Positions 33,004 through 42,667 are shown, numbered from the stretch's first letter. The stretch is 64,000 nucleotides of DNA from Pseudomonadota bacterium (GCA_021835845.1 JAKBJU010000006.1:59706-123705), one strand, 5' to 3'. A program made the numbers and translations. The notes: generated from the sequence alone by a model not told the origin.

Positions 33004-34156
33004 CCGACGCTAACACTTCTGCAAACCACAGAAATAGGCATGCATGACTTCACAGTCCGCATTTGCGATAGTGCGGGCATGAGTTCAATTCCGGTCCAGC
33101 GGGACGGTGGTCCGACGGCCCTCAGGGCCTAGGAATCGGGTGGTGTGCATTTGTGAGCGCGTCCAGCGCGAATGCCTCACCGGGAGCCGACCTTCGATTC
33201 GTGAGGCCGGCGCTTGCGCCGCCGCCTCGCGAAAACCGCCCCCCAGGGCGGTGGTCGAAGTGTTGGGGTGGGCCGGGCACTTCCCCAAAGCCGGCGAGAG
33301 AGTCATTCGCCGGGCCCCTGTGACGTTCAGGGGCGGGCAAAGCGGTTCGAGCTGGACTCTCAAAAGACATCGCCCCTAGGCGAGGCTTTTAGAGAGGCGC
33401 GAAGAAGCGGCTTGCCCGCCCGTGAAACGGTCGCTCCCTGAGCGAAGGGGAAGTGCCCCTGTCTTTGACTTGCCGATGCTGCGCCCCTAGGCGCAGAGCG
33501 GGTTTGGCGACGTTCAGGAGCCCAAAAACACGCGTCGTCGGATCCCCTCCCCCTCACAAAACAACATAGAAAAAAGTGAGGGAGGAAGGGAGGGCGAGAA
33601 TTGCCGCGCAACGTCCTGCAATCGTTGCTTCAGACAGGTATCGAAAACCACAAGACCCATTGGGCAGGACGCGGGGAGCAGCATCGCAATGTGACTGATT
33701 ACCCGCGGTCATGCATCCCGGCGTGCATGGTTTCGGACGCTCCGTTTGCGCATATGCCGGAATATCGACGTGCCTACGGTCGGCACATGGGGCCGGCATT
33801 TTACTTCTCGACCGAAGGGATTCGTGCCCAAATTACTCTCGGGGTTCATTGACCGATACCACCCCCAAAAACCCCAAACCCGAACTGCCGCTCCTTGCTC
33901 TGGAAGAAGCCATACCATGCAATTCCAAATTCCCGCTGTTCGGCCTTTGCCGCCTGTGGGTAGTATCGTATTGTTGGGCAGAAAGGTGCCAGTAACCAGC
34001 CGCTCAGCTAGCTATTGACGTGAACGGCTGCTTTCTCTTTCGCGGAACTGGTGCTCCGGGTGCCAAAAGCCGCCATCTAAGGTTGCCTTGCAAATAGCGT
34101 TGTGGCACGTGCTAGTATGCTTCTTCTGATCCGTATTTAGCAGTGGAGGCGTTCGC
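33004..34156. other. 1.15-kb gene-free region, palindrome-rich
   Basis: No ORF here has protein-like composition or a ribosome binding site in a suitable place. The first half is the hairpin array listed separately. The second half has further palindromes such as CATGCA-tcccggcg-TGCATG (33710) and GTGCC-tacggtc-GGCAC (33768), then turns ordinary towards the 388-aa gene. Long gene-free DNA is unusual in this otherwise compact window. Confidence 0.6.
33094..33582. ncRNA. Array of GC hairpins, candidate structured non-coding RNA
   Basis: At least ten small hairpins follow each other in 490 bp: for example GGCCC-tca-GGGCC (33117), GGCGC-tt-GCGCC (33209), ACCGCCC-ccca-GGGCGGT (33235), CCGGCGA...TCGCCGG (33291), GCCCCTG...CAGGGGC (33314), TCGCC-ccta-GGCGA (33370), TCGCT-ccctg-AGCGA (33431), AGGGG-aagtg-CCCCT (33446), CTGCGCC-ccta-GGCGCAG (33479) and CCCTCAC...GTGAGGG (33551). 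Stems are 5-7 bp and several loops are CCTA or CCCA tetraloops. The hairpins differ from each other, so it is not a tandem repeat or CRISPR. A structured RNA or a protein-binding DNA region are both possible; the strand is not decidable. Confidence 0.4.
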
Positions 34157-35323
34157 ATGCGAGACAAAATCAATGTCCTGTATTACCCCGACATGTTCGC
34201 TGACCAAACGACTCTGAAAAAGGCGATCCTGTTCTTCGATGAGATTCATTTCATGGATCGTCCGTCATTCACTTTCGATGGCGGACTGGGAACCATAGGA
34301 ATGCAGTCCCCCTTACGGCAGTTCGAACGCCTTTTCCGACGCGATAACGTTCCTATCTATATCCATGAACCTCTGAGTGGACGTCTGCACGGCGATTTTC
34401 TGGATCAGATTTCCGCCGACGTCAACGACCCACGGTTCCTCACTCTATTTCAGGAAGGACTCCGTACGTCCGAGAATTTTCGCCTTCATCACATCCAGCC
34501 AGGCAAATATTCCGACATAGAGACGAATGAAATTTGCACAGAGCGGGAACTCGCCAATTATTTTCTATCTCTCGACACGTCATCTATTGCAGAATCCCAC
34601 GGGAGCGCGATGGCCCTCCTGACGGACGAGCAGATAAGACCATACGGCTTCTCCAATCCAGCATCCTTAATAAAGACATTTGTTTTTACTGCAGCCGTCT
34701 GCTCGGCGAAGATGAACCTCGCCCTTTCGATTGGAAGTGAGGAAGGATTCACGCCCCTTGCGGACGCTGCGCCCTACAGCCACCTGCTCGGCTCTAAGTA
34801 CGCGCGCGCTGTCGGCATACTAGGCGAGGCTGGAGGTCAGGTTCCTCTAACCGATCTGAGTTTCGCGATTTTCGATGAACTGGTGCCGAGCGATGTTCTC
34901 GCCAAGATGACGTTCGAGGATGTAATCCGCTATCGCTTTGAGTCCGAAAAGGCTAGGGATGAGTTCCTTGAGTATCTGAGCGTTCTCCAGCAAAAAATGG
35001 GGCGGATCGAGGACGATGTTAAATACGCGGAAATCATAGAGCGTCTAATTAAAACCGAAATCCTTCCAGCGGCGTCCTCCTTTAAGAACAAACTGAGAAC
35101 TATCAACGAGTCGCTTGCCGGGACACTAACGAAGGGCCTCATGGGCGCTGGCAGCTTTGCTGCTGGCAGTGTGCAAATTTTCGGGGATATGTCCCTGAAT
35201 AAAATTCTCGCACTAGCAGGATTGACATCTGCCTACGTAGGAAGCGCCGCCATTGAAGCTCTCGTTGCACAAAGGGCCGCCACAAGGGAGTGCTCCCTGT
35301 CGTATATACTGTCCTTAGACTAG
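34157..35323 (+). CDS. Hypothetical protein, 388 aa, hydrophobic C-terminal region
   Basis: Starts MRDKINVLYYPDMFADQTTL with a short KAILFFDEIHFMD segment that recalls DUF6236-type proteins; that is only a suggestion. The body is soluble and helical. Two hydrophobic stretches near the C terminus (GLMGAGSFAAGSVQIF, then LNKILALAGLTSAYVGSAAI) could be membrane or pore-forming helices. GGAGG lies 11 bases before the ATG. It stands alone between the hairpin region and the efflux operon. An effector of a defence system is imaginable, but nothing proves it. Confidence 0.62.
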   Translation: MRDKINVLYYPDMFADQTTLKKAILFFDEIHFMDRPSFTFDGGLGTIGMQSPLRQFERLFRRDNVPIYIHEPLSGRLHGDFLDQISADVNDPRFLTLFQEGLRTSENFRLHHIQPGKYSDIETNEICTERELANYFLSLDTSSIAESHGSAMALLTDEQIRPYGFSNPASLIKTFVFTAAVCSAKMNLALSIGSEEGFTPLADAAPYSHLLGSKYARAVGILGEAGGQVPLTDLSFAIFDELVPSDVLAKMTFEDVIRYRFESEKARDEFLEYLSVLQQKMGRIEDDVKYAEIIERLIKTEILPAASSFKNKLRTINESLAGTLTKGLMGAGSFAAGSVQIFGDMSLNKILALAGLTSAYVGSAAIEALVAQRAATRECSLSYILSLD

Positions 35324-35733
35324 GAGTTAATAGCTGAGCGACCAGATAGGGCACAGAATTCCCGTTGTCAGTCGTCACCGAAAGCAGTCAGTGGAAATCT
35401 GCTGGCGAAATTGAATGGCGGCTTTCTCGCATGCCACCGAATTCGTACTCCGTGCCCAATGCCGTCGGTCGAGCAACTAGAGATCAGATGGCAGGTGTCA
35501 GAGTACAGCAGTCGCTCCATGCAGTTGCTCATGGACACAACACATCGGCAAAGCTGTCATGGTATGTCTGCTTCTTATCAGTCCGTTTCCGAACTTTACG
35601 GTCGTTAACATAGATAAAGCACCCGGCGTTAAGGCGGGGTTACAATGCTGTAAGGTTACAGCAACCTTCTGTAAGGGGTCAGCAAGGAAATTTCATTAGA
35701 ATCGCCAGCAATTCTTGAACTTGGGATGATCCC
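35324..35733. promoter_or_regulatory. Upstream region of the efflux operon
   Basis: 410 bp with no credible gene; the short ORFs at 35365 and 35411 are not protein-like. The last 90 bp contain GTTAAC- and GTTAC-containing repeats and the operator listed separately, and should hold the promoter of the efflux operon. Confidence 0.45.
35646..35663. promoter_or_regulatory. Palindromic operator before the RND efflux operon
   Basis: TGCTGTAAGGTTACAGCA is a perfect inverted repeat with 8-bp arms around GG, followed by the related half-site TTCTGTAAGGGGTCAGCA. It lies about 70 bp upstream of the first efflux gene. A repressor or metal-sensing regulator probably binds here, but no regulator gene is adjacent, so it would act from elsewhere. 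Confidence 0.62.
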
Positions 35734-37299
35734 ATGGGACTGCGCTGGGCCTTACCGATCAACCATGCTGTTGTCATGCTGCTTAGCACAGCCTTTCTAT
35801 GCGGCTGCGCGGTCGGTCCTGACTTCAAGCGGCCTGAACCACCTTCTGCCAAAGGCTATTCTCCTGATCCTATTGCAGGCAAGACGACATCTTTTCCTGT
35901 ACGGGATGGGAGGGCACAGCATTTCGATCCGGAAAAGGACGTTCCTTTCGACTGGTGGTCGCTCTTCAAATCGCCCCAGATCAATTCGCTCATAGATAAA
36001 GCATTCAAATCGAACCCAACCATCGATTCGGCTCAGGCTGCCTTGAAGGCAGCCCAGGAGAATGTGATTGCCCAGGAGGGGTTTTTTTACCCGACCATCG
36101 GATTTGCATATTCACCGTCCCGAAACAAGTTGGCTGGAAACATGGGTGGCAACTCTCCTGGGGTACAAGGCAATGGCACTGTCATACAAACTTATTCCAA
36201 TCCACCGCCAGGATCTCCGCCTTATAACGCACCGGTATATTACAATTTTCATACCGCTCAATTGACGGTGGGCTTCACCCCAGACGTCTTTGGGCTCAAC
36301 AAAAGACAAACGGAGTCGCTGCAGGCGCAAGCAGAAGCGCAACGCTTTCAACTGGAGGCAACCTATGTCACGCTTGCATCGAATGTCGTTGCGGCGGCAT
36401 TGCAGGAAGCATCGTTGCGTTCACAGATCGATGCCGTCCGCAAGATGATCAGCATCAATGAAGACCTACTAAAGATACTTCAGGGGCAATTCAAGTATGG
36501 CTTCGTTACCGGGATTGATGTCGCGGTCCAGGAATCTTCTTTGGCCCAGGCCAAGCAGGCTTTGGTTCCATTGGAGAAACAACTTGAGCAGACACGCGAT
36601 CTCATCAGGGCGCTTGTCGGAAATCCCCCCAACGAAGATGTCAGCGAAACATTCGACCTTGCTTCAATTCACTTGCCGCAGGAACTCCCGTTAAGCCTAC
36701 CTTCAAGACTCGTCGAGCAACGCCCAGACGTCCGCATGGCTGAGGCGGAACTTCATTCGGCAGCGGCGCAAGTAGGAGTTGCGGTCGCAAGCAGGTTACC
36801 CCAGTTCGACATTACCGGAATGATTGGTGGAATGGCCTCGGTCCCGAGCCAAATGTTCCGTTCCGGCGGGGGATTCTTCAATCTCATCGGCAATGTCGGG
36901 CAAACGATCTTTGACGGCGGAACCTTGAGCGCAAGGGAACGGGCAGCCGATCAGAACCTGATCCAGGCCCAGGGACAATACAGGGGGACAGTCATCACGG
37001 CTTTGCAAAATGTGGCCGATACATTGCATGCCATCAAGTCCGATGCAGATGCCCTGAAATTTTCAGCCGAAAATGAACAGTCCGCGCAGAAAGCTCTCGA
37101 TATCACCCGCAAGCAATATGAAGCGGGTTACGTGAGCTATCAAGTGCTGCTTGCGGCAGATTTGAACGAGCAACAAGCCATCATCGGCCTTGCCCAGGCC
37201 CAGGTAGCCCGTTTGGGCGACACGGCAGCCTTGTATCAGGCATTGGGAGGGGGATGGTGGAATAGGCATGACGATACGAAAGGAATGGCTGCAAGATGA
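35734..37299 (+). CDS. NodT-family outer-membrane efflux lipoprotein (CzcC/OMF role)
   Basis: 521 residues. The signal peptide ends in the lipobox LCGC, followed by AVGPDFKRPEPP, the standard NodT-type start. The body has two repeats of the outer-membrane-factor family with long helices. It forms the outer-membrane channel of the tripartite pump encoded with the next two genes. It overlaps the adaptor gene by ATGA. Confidence 0.91.
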   Translation: MGLRWALPINHAVVMLLSTAFLCGCAVGPDFKRPEPPSAKGYSPDPIAGKTTSFPVRDGRAQHFDPEKDVPFDWWSLFKSPQINSLIDKAFKSNPTIDSAQAALKAAQENVIAQEGFFYPTIGFAYSPSRNKLAGNMGGNSPGVQGNGTVIQTYSNPPPGSPPYNAPVYYNFHTAQLTVGFTPDVFGLNKRQTESLQAQAEAQRFQLEATYVTLASNVVAAALQEASLRSQIDAVRKMISINEDLLKILQGQFKYGFVTGIDVAVQESSLAQAKQALVPLEKQLEQTRDLIRALVGNPPNEDVSETFDLASIHLPQELPLSLPSRLVEQRPDVRMAEAELHSAAAQVGVAVASRLPQFDITGMIGGMASVPSQMFRSGGGFFNLIGNVGQTIFDGGTLSARERAADQNLIQAQGQYRGTVITALQNVADTLHAIKSDADALKFSAENEQSAQKALDITRKQYEAGYVSYQVLLAADLNEQQAIIGLAQAQVARLGDTAALYQALGGGWWNRHDDTKGMAAR

Positions 37300-38447
37300 T
37301 AAACCTTAATAAGGCACTGTTACTGCTTGTGCTTGCATCGCTTTATGGGTGTGAAAAGCATCAATCGATCAACGAGGTGGACAAGGCATCCAGTAATGGG
37401 CAAAGCATCAGGATTTCCGCCACCCAGCTTAGCCGGTTGAAAATCGGAACAGTTGGTATGCGCCCGTTCCTGCAGCAGAGCGAAGCGGTAGGCACCATTG
37501 CATTTAACGATGAAAGAAACGTCCAGGTATTCCCATCCTATCAGGGCAAAATAAATGGAGTGTTTGCTGAAATCGGCCAAGACGTGAAAAAGGGGAAGGT
37601 TCTCTATACCATCGACAGCCCCGATCTGGTACAAGCCGAGTCCGCGATGATAGCAGCGGCTGGTGTTCGCGAGTTGACAAGCCGGACGCTCGATCGCGCC
37701 AAGTTGCTTTACTCGGAGAAAGGGCTTGCCGAAAAGGACTTGCAGCAAGCCGTATCCGATCAGCAAAGCGCCGAAGGTGCATATCGTGCGGCAGTCAATG
37801 CCGTGCGCATATTCGGTAAATCCGATGCTGAAGTCAGCCGCATTATCGCAGAGCGAAAAGTTGATCGAAACATGCCCGTAAAAAGCCCGATCAATGGGCG
37901 CATTACCGCCATGAATGCGCCGCTTGGTTTTCTTGCGCAACCCGGATCATCTCCTGCCCCATTTACAGTTTCCGATCTTTCGACAATGTGGATGATAGCG
38001 AATGTGCCTGAAAGGGATGTCCCTAAGCTTCACCTTGGTGATGCGGTGGAAGTGAAGGTCGATGCCTATCCTGGCAAGCTCTATCAGGGAAAGGTGACCA
38101 ATATTGGGGCGTCAGTTGATCCCAATACGCATTCTGCAACCGTACGTTCTGAAATCAGCGATCCCAGTCACGAGCTGCATCCCGGTATGTTGGCCACGTT
38201 TACCATCCAGACAGGGGCTCCCGTTCAATCCGTTGCAGTTCCGCTTGACGGCATCGTCAGGGAAGGTGATGGGACGATGATTGTATGGGTAACGAGCGAT
38301 CACCAGAATTTTACTCGAAGGCCGGTTGAAATCGGGTTGCAGCAGGATGGGTACGATCAGATCCTTTCTGGTTTGCACTCTGGCGAAGTGATTGCGACAG
38401 ATGGCGCGATTTTCTTGAGTAATGCTGTGGCCGTCGCCACCCAATAA
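37296..38447 (+). CDS. RND efflux periplasmic adaptor (CzcB/CusB-like lipoprotein)
   Basis: 383 residues with a lipoprotein signal (LLLLVLASLYGC). Contains the lipoyl-like halves (VFPSYQGKINGVFAEIGQDVKKG; MPVKSPINGRITAMNAPLG), a helical hairpin between them and the beta-barrel ending SVDPNTHSATVRSEI. It links the inner-membrane pump to the outer-membrane channel. No methionine- or histidine-rich N-terminal metal site of the CusB type is visible. The next gene follows after 15 bp. Confidence 0.9.
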   Translation: MINLNKALLLLVLASLYGCEKHQSINEVDKASSNGQSIRISATQLSRLKIGTVGMRPFLQQSEAVGTIAFNDERNVQVFPSYQGKINGVFAEIGQDVKKGKVLYTIDSPDLVQAESAMIAAAGVRELTSRTLDRAKLLYSEKGLAEKDLQQAVSDQQSAEGAYRAAVNAVRIFGKSDAEVSRIIAERKVDRNMPVKSPINGRITAMNAPLGFLAQPGSSPAPFTVSDLSTMWMIANVPERDVPKLHLGDAVEVKVDAYPGKLYQGKVTNIGASVDPNTHSATVRSEISDPSHELHPGMLATFTIQTGAPVQSVAVPLDGIVREGDGTMIVWVTSDHQNFTRRPVEIGLQQDGYDQILSGLHSGEVIATDGAIFLSNAVAVATQ

Positions 38448-38462
38448 GCAGTAAGGCATATC

Positions 38463-41400
38463 GTGCTCAAGAATCTTTTATCATTCGCGCTTTCCAGGCG
38501 CCCAATCATCCTGCTTGGCCTAATGGCCTTTATCGGGGCTGGGGCCACTGCATACATTAAACTGAATGTCGAAGCCTATCCCAACCCGGCTCCCGTCATA
38601 CTCGAAATAACCGCGCAAGCCCCCGGGCTTTCCGCCGAAGAGATGGAGCGTTACTATACCATCCCGATGGAAGTGGGCTTGGCCGCGACTCCAGGTATTG
38701 CCAATATTCGGTCCACTTCGTTCTATGGACTTTCGTTCGTGCGGGTAACGTTCAAATACGGCATCGATTATTACTTTGCCAGCACTCAAGCATCGATCAG
38801 CCTGCAGCAGAATGTCAGCCTTCCCAACAATGTCCAGCCTCAGATACAGGGGTCAAGCTTGGTCGGCGAGATTTTTCGCTATCAAGTCGTGGGGCCACCC
38901 CATTTCGGCCTGACCAATTTGCGTTCAATCCAAGACTGGGTTCTGCAGCGGCGCTTGTTGACCGTTCCAGGTGTGGTCCAGGTCAATACCTGGGGCGGCA
39001 CCACCAAGGAGTTCGACGTCCAGGCAGATTTGAATAAACTGCAAGCCTACAACGTGACGATTCAACAATTGGTATCGGCCATCAACAATGCCAATGTCAA
39101 TGTCGGGGGAAGAACGATCAATATCGGCCAGCAATCGGTAAACATCCGTGGGATTGGCCTGATAGACAGCGGCGGAGCCAACGATCTGACAAAAGGTTAC
39201 CGGGTAGCCGATATCAAAAACATCGTGCTCACCCAATCCAATGGCGTTCCGGTATTGGTGAAAGATGTGGCCAGAGTATCTATCGGCCATATGCCGCGAT
39301 TAGGCAAAGCCGGACGTGATGACGATGACGATGTGGTCGCAGCGATTGTTGTCATGAACCGGACCATGCATACCAATGACGTTGTAGCTCGAGTAAAAGC
39401 AGAGGTCGAGAAAATCAACCATGACGGCACCCTCCCCCCCGGAGTTAAGATCGTTCCGTTTTATGACAGAACTTCCCTGGTTTCAGTGACGACGCATACC
39501 GTTCTGCACAACCTGATCTTTGGGTGCTTCTTGGTATTTCTGATTCAGTGGATCTTCCTGGGTGACTTGCGCAGCGCCATTATCGTCGCAGTCAACATTC
39601 CTTTTGCGCTTTTCGTGAGCATCATCATGCTGGTAATCAACGGCGAATCCGCTAACCTGCTTTCTCTCGGCGCAGTGGATTTCGGCATCATCGTGGATTC
39701 GGCCGTCATTCTGGTGGAAAACGTCTTCCGAAATTTTCAAAAGAACCCAAGACAGCAACGTGAAATTCTGGCGGAACATGCCCAGAGCGATAGCCGCGAC
39801 TACACCAGAGGGCCGGGATGGTCTTCGCGTTTGCGCATGATCTTCATCAGCTCGATTCAGGTTGACAGGGCGATCCTGTTTTCCACGGCGATCACGATTG
39901 CCGCCTTCATTCCGCTTTTCACGATGCAAGGCGTGGAAGGGCAGATTTTCGGGCCGATGGCAAGAACCTATGGTTATGCGTTGCTCGGAGCATTGATTGC
40001 GACCTTCACCATTACGCCCGTCCTGTCATCCCTGCTGTTGCCCAAGGAAATCAGGGAAACCGAAACAATCATCGTATCCAAGCTCCGCGTCATGTATTCT
40101 CCCATCCTCCGATGGGCACTCAATCAACGCAAGACGACCGTTGCAATCGGAGCAGTATTCCTGCTCCTGGCCGGCGGGCTTTCTACCCAGTTGGGAACAG
40201 AATTTCTGCCCGCATTGGAGGAAGGCAATTTGTGGATACGTGCGTCCATGCCGCCAACGATTTCTCTTGAAGCTGGCATGTCTAGTGTGACGAGGATACG
40301 TCATATCCTGAAAAGCTACCCGGAAGTCATTACCGTAGTCTCGCAGCATGGCAGACCGGATGATGGTAGTGATGCTTCCAGCTTCGGCAATGCTGAGTTC
40401 TTCGTGCCGCTCAAACCGTTCGACGAGTGGCCAAATGGCATGACGAAAGCCAAGCTGGTTGATGAATTGCAGCAGAAATTTTCAAAGGAATTTACGGGCA
40501 TCGAATTCAATTTTTCCCAGTATATCCAGGACAATGTAGAAGAGGGATTGTCTGGAATAAAAGGCGCGAATTCGGTCAAGATTTTAGGCCCTGACCTGCC
40601 CACGCTTGAGAAACTTGCTAGCGAAGTCATGCACGAGATGGCCGGCGTAAAAGGCGTTGCCGATTTGGGCGTTTTCAGGGTGATGGGGCAACCCAACCTG
40701 GACATCAAGATCGATCGGCTCAAGGCTGCACGCTACGGACTCAATACCGGCGACGTGAATACGGTCATCCAGGCGGCGCTCGGGGGAACACAGGCCACAA
40801 CAGTGCTGGAAGGGGATCGCCAGTTTCCCCTCGTGGTACGGTTATCCCCGGAATACCGCGACAAGTTCGACACCATCCGGAACGTCAAGGTCATGTACCA
40901 GGCTCCTAGTGGGGCCAATGCCTACATTCCGCTCAGCGAACTTGCATCCATTTCGCTGGATACGGGGGCATCGTACATCTATCATGAAAAGAATCAGCGG
41001 TTCATTCCCGTGAAGTTCAGCGTCAGAAACCGGGATCTCGGCAGCACGGTTGCAGAGGCTCAGGAAAGGATTGCCAAGGCGATTCAGCTTCCGCCTGGAT
41101 ATCATATCGAATGGGCGGGTGAATTCCAGGAAATGGAATTGGCAAAGCACCGCCTGGAAATCATTCTTCCTGTCGTCATCGGACTCATACTGATACTGCT
41201 TTATGCATTGTTCAATTCGTTCAGGGACAGCCTCCTGGCCCTTGCAGCCATTCCATTCTCGATTGCCGGCGGCATTGTTGCGCTTTATATCACCGGCCTC
41301 GACATGAGCGTGTCCGCTGCCATCGGCTTCGTGTCGTTGTTCGGCGTGTCGGTCATGAACGGCATTCTGGTGATTTCATACTTCAATCACTTGCGACTGG

Positions 41401-41702
41401 AAGGGATGACGCCAGTAGAAGCCATGTATCAAGCCGCTGAACAAAGGATGAGGCCCATGCTGATGACTGCGTTATCAGCCTGCATTGGATTGCTTCCTGC
41501 TGCCATTTCAACCGGGATCGGCAGCCAGGTTCAGCGACCCTTGGCTACAGTGGTAGTGGGAGGTATGCTGCTGGGACCGATCATGCTTCTGATCGTAGCC
41601 CCCGCCCTTCAGATGATGTTTCTGGGGAAGTCTAAAAACCCAAATGATACGCATGCAATTCAACCTGAAGAAGATATTGAATTCGAATCGAACAAGGACT
41701 AG
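38463..41702 (+). CDS. Heavy-metal efflux RND transporter (CzcA/HME family)
   Basis: 1079 residues, the HME-RND length, with a GTG start after TAAGGCAT. Twelve membrane segments in the usual 1+5+1+5 layout flank two large periplasmic loops. The TM4 motif reads SLGAVDFGIIVDSAVILVEN: this is the DFGxIVD type of divalent-cation pumps (CzcA-like), not the AIGAMVDAA type of copper/silver CusA, and it has serine where VDGA is usual. Proton-driven export of a divalent metal is likely; which metal is uncertain. Gene order OMF-adaptor-pump matches czcCBA. Confidence 0.9.
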   Translation: MLKNLLSFALSRRPIILLGLMAFIGAGATAYIKLNVEAYPNPAPVILEITAQAPGLSAEEMERYYTIPMEVGLAATPGIANIRSTSFYGLSFVRVTFKYGIDYYFASTQASISLQQNVSLPNNVQPQIQGSSLVGEIFRYQVVGPPHFGLTNLRSIQDWVLQRRLLTVPGVVQVNTWGGTTKEFDVQADLNKLQAYNVTIQQLVSAINNANVNVGGRTINIGQQSVNIRGIGLIDSGGANDLTKGYRVADIKNIVLTQSNGVPVLVKDVARVSIGHMPRLGKAGRDDDDDVVAAIVVMNRTMHTNDVVARVKAEVEKINHDGTLPPGVKIVPFYDRTSLVSVTTHTVLHNLIFGCFLVFLIQWIFLGDLRSAIIVAVNIPFALFVSIIMLVINGESANLLSLGAVDFGIIVDSAVILVENVFRNFQKNPRQQREILAEHAQSDSRDYTRGPGWSSRLRMIFISSIQVDRAILFSTAITIAAFIPLFTMQGVEGQIFGPMARTYGYALLGALIATFTITPVLSSLLLPKEIRETETIIVSKLRVMYSPILRWALNQRKTTVAIGAVFLLLAGGLSTQLGTEFLPALEEGNLWIRASMPPTISLEAGMSSVTRIRHILKSYPEVITVVSQHGRPDDGSDASSFGNAEFFVPLKPFDEWPNGMTKAKLVDELQQKFSKEFTGIEFNFSQYIQDNVEEGLSGIKGANSVKILGPDLPTLEKLASEVMHEMAGVKGVADLGVFRVMGQPNLDIKIDRLKAARYGLNTGDVNTVIQAALGGTQATTVLEGDRQFPLVVRLSPEYRDKFDTIRNVKVMYQAPSGANAYIPLSELASISLDTGASYIYHEKNQRFIPVKFSVRNRDLGSTVAEAQERIAKAIQLPPGYHIEWAGEFQEMELAKHRLEIILPVVIGLILILLYALFNSFRDSLLALAAIPFSIAGGIVALYITGLDMSVSAAIGFVSLFGVSVMNGILVISYFNHLRLEGMTPVEAMYQAAEQRMRPMLMTALSACIGLLPAAISTGIGSQVQRPLATVVVGGMLLGPIMLLIVAPALQMMFLGKSKNPNDTHAIQPEEDIEFESNKD

Positions 41703-41705
41703 CTT

Positions 41706-41906
41706 ATGCGATTCCCGCTGATGCTGATCTCGATAGCGCTGATGACCCAGGCCCATGCCCAGCCTCATCCGCAATCCATGCGACAAATCCAGGTAGCGAA
41801 AAAGAATGTGGCGATCAATCCGGTAATCAGCGGATCGGCAAAGACCAAAGTTGTTGCTGGAAGCTCAAACATCAATGGCAAGAATCAGCAAATCAAGCAG
41901 CGATGA
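41706..41906 (+). CDS. Small exported protein, 66 aa, last gene of the efflux operon
   Basis: Signal peptide MRFPLMLISIALMTQAHA, then a short basic, glutamine- and asparagine-rich mature part of about 48 residues without cysteine. It starts 3 bp after the pump's stop, so it is co-translated with it. Possibly a small periplasmic accessory of the pump; not recognised. Confidence 0.66.
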   Translation: MRFPLMLISIALMTQAHAQPHPQSMRQIQVAKKNVAINPVISGSAKTKVVAGSSNINGKNQQIKQR

Positions 41907-41908
41907 TG

Positions 41909-42667
41909 TCAGTCGAATGGGACGCCGATGATGGCTTTTGCGATCCACTGGTCGGAAATGGCATTCAACCCTCTGCCGATCCCGAAGTTGATTGCCCATC
42001 CTGACCAATTCGTGTCCATGACGGTATAAAGTGTCTGGCTGAACTGGTTGAATGGGCCCGGGTTGTTCACATACCCCAATTCATTGTAGCTTTCGAACCC
42101 GAATTTGTAGCGGTCACCATAGGAAACCTTGGTATCCATTTCCAAACTGAGCGGAGTCTGGTAGGGTCCAGCAAGGCTCCAGTCGAGATTGCCATTGAAA
42201 GCGACTGTCCAAAGACCTGTTCTGAAGCCATAGATTCCTTTCAGCTCCGCATTCCAGGGATTGGGCTCAAGACTTGGATCGACCCTGCCCACCTCCAGGT
42301 TAGCTCCCCAGAAATAAGTCTGTCCGGGATCCTTTGGGGCAATGAACTTGATCCGAATCTTTTCTCCGTCCGAGACCACGCCTGAAGCCTGTCTGTACGA
42401 AGTCAGGAAATATGCTCCAAGTTCGATCGAGGGGGTGAGCCCGTATGAAAGTTCGGGCGTCAGGCGGTAGATATGGACGGGCGGTATACCTCCTGGATAG
42501 GACGGCGAGCCACTACCTGAAAAGACATAATTGTTGTGGAGATCAAGCCCGAATTTCCCAGGATCGTTCATCTCGTCCATGTAGACCTGGATTTCCTCAG
42601 GCGCAGCGGAGCAATCAAAACTGATCAGCGCTGCAAGGATAGCAAATCGAGCAATATGAGGTTGCAT
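41909..42667 (-). CDS. Predicted outer-membrane beta-barrel protein
   Basis: 252 residues from the ATG at 42667, chosen because a signal peptide (IARFAILAALISFDCSAAPEE) begins there; the track start lies 27 codons upstream. The mature part alternates polar and aromatic residues (YVFSGSGSPS, ELSYGLTPSIELGAYFLTSY, WTVAFNGNLDW) and ends in GVPFD, near the C-terminal aromatic rule of barrels. It converges on the efflux operon with a 2-bp gap. Probably a porin-like or transporter-associated barrel; substrate unknown. Confidence 0.62.
   Translation of the reverse strand: MQPHIARFAILAALISFDCSAAPEEIQVYMDEMNDPGKFGLDLHNNYVFSGSGSPSYPGGIPPVHIYRLTPELSYGLTPSIELGAYFLTSYRQASGVVSDGEKIRIKFIAPKDPGQTYFWGANLEVGRVDPSLEPNPWNAELKGIYGFRTGLWTVAFNGNLDWSLAGPYQTPLSLEMDTKVSYGDRYKFGFESYNELGYVNNPGPFNQFSQTLYTVMDTNWSGWAINFGIGRGLNAISDQWIAKAIIGVPFD

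Noticed and set aside
33107-33379. Short ORFs in the hairpin region as genes
   Set aside because: ORFs are open on both strands at once, lack ribosome sites and have a composition dictated by the palindromes.
33094-33582. CRISPR array
   Set aside because: The hairpins are all different. There is no repeated unit, no regular spacing and no cas gene in the window.
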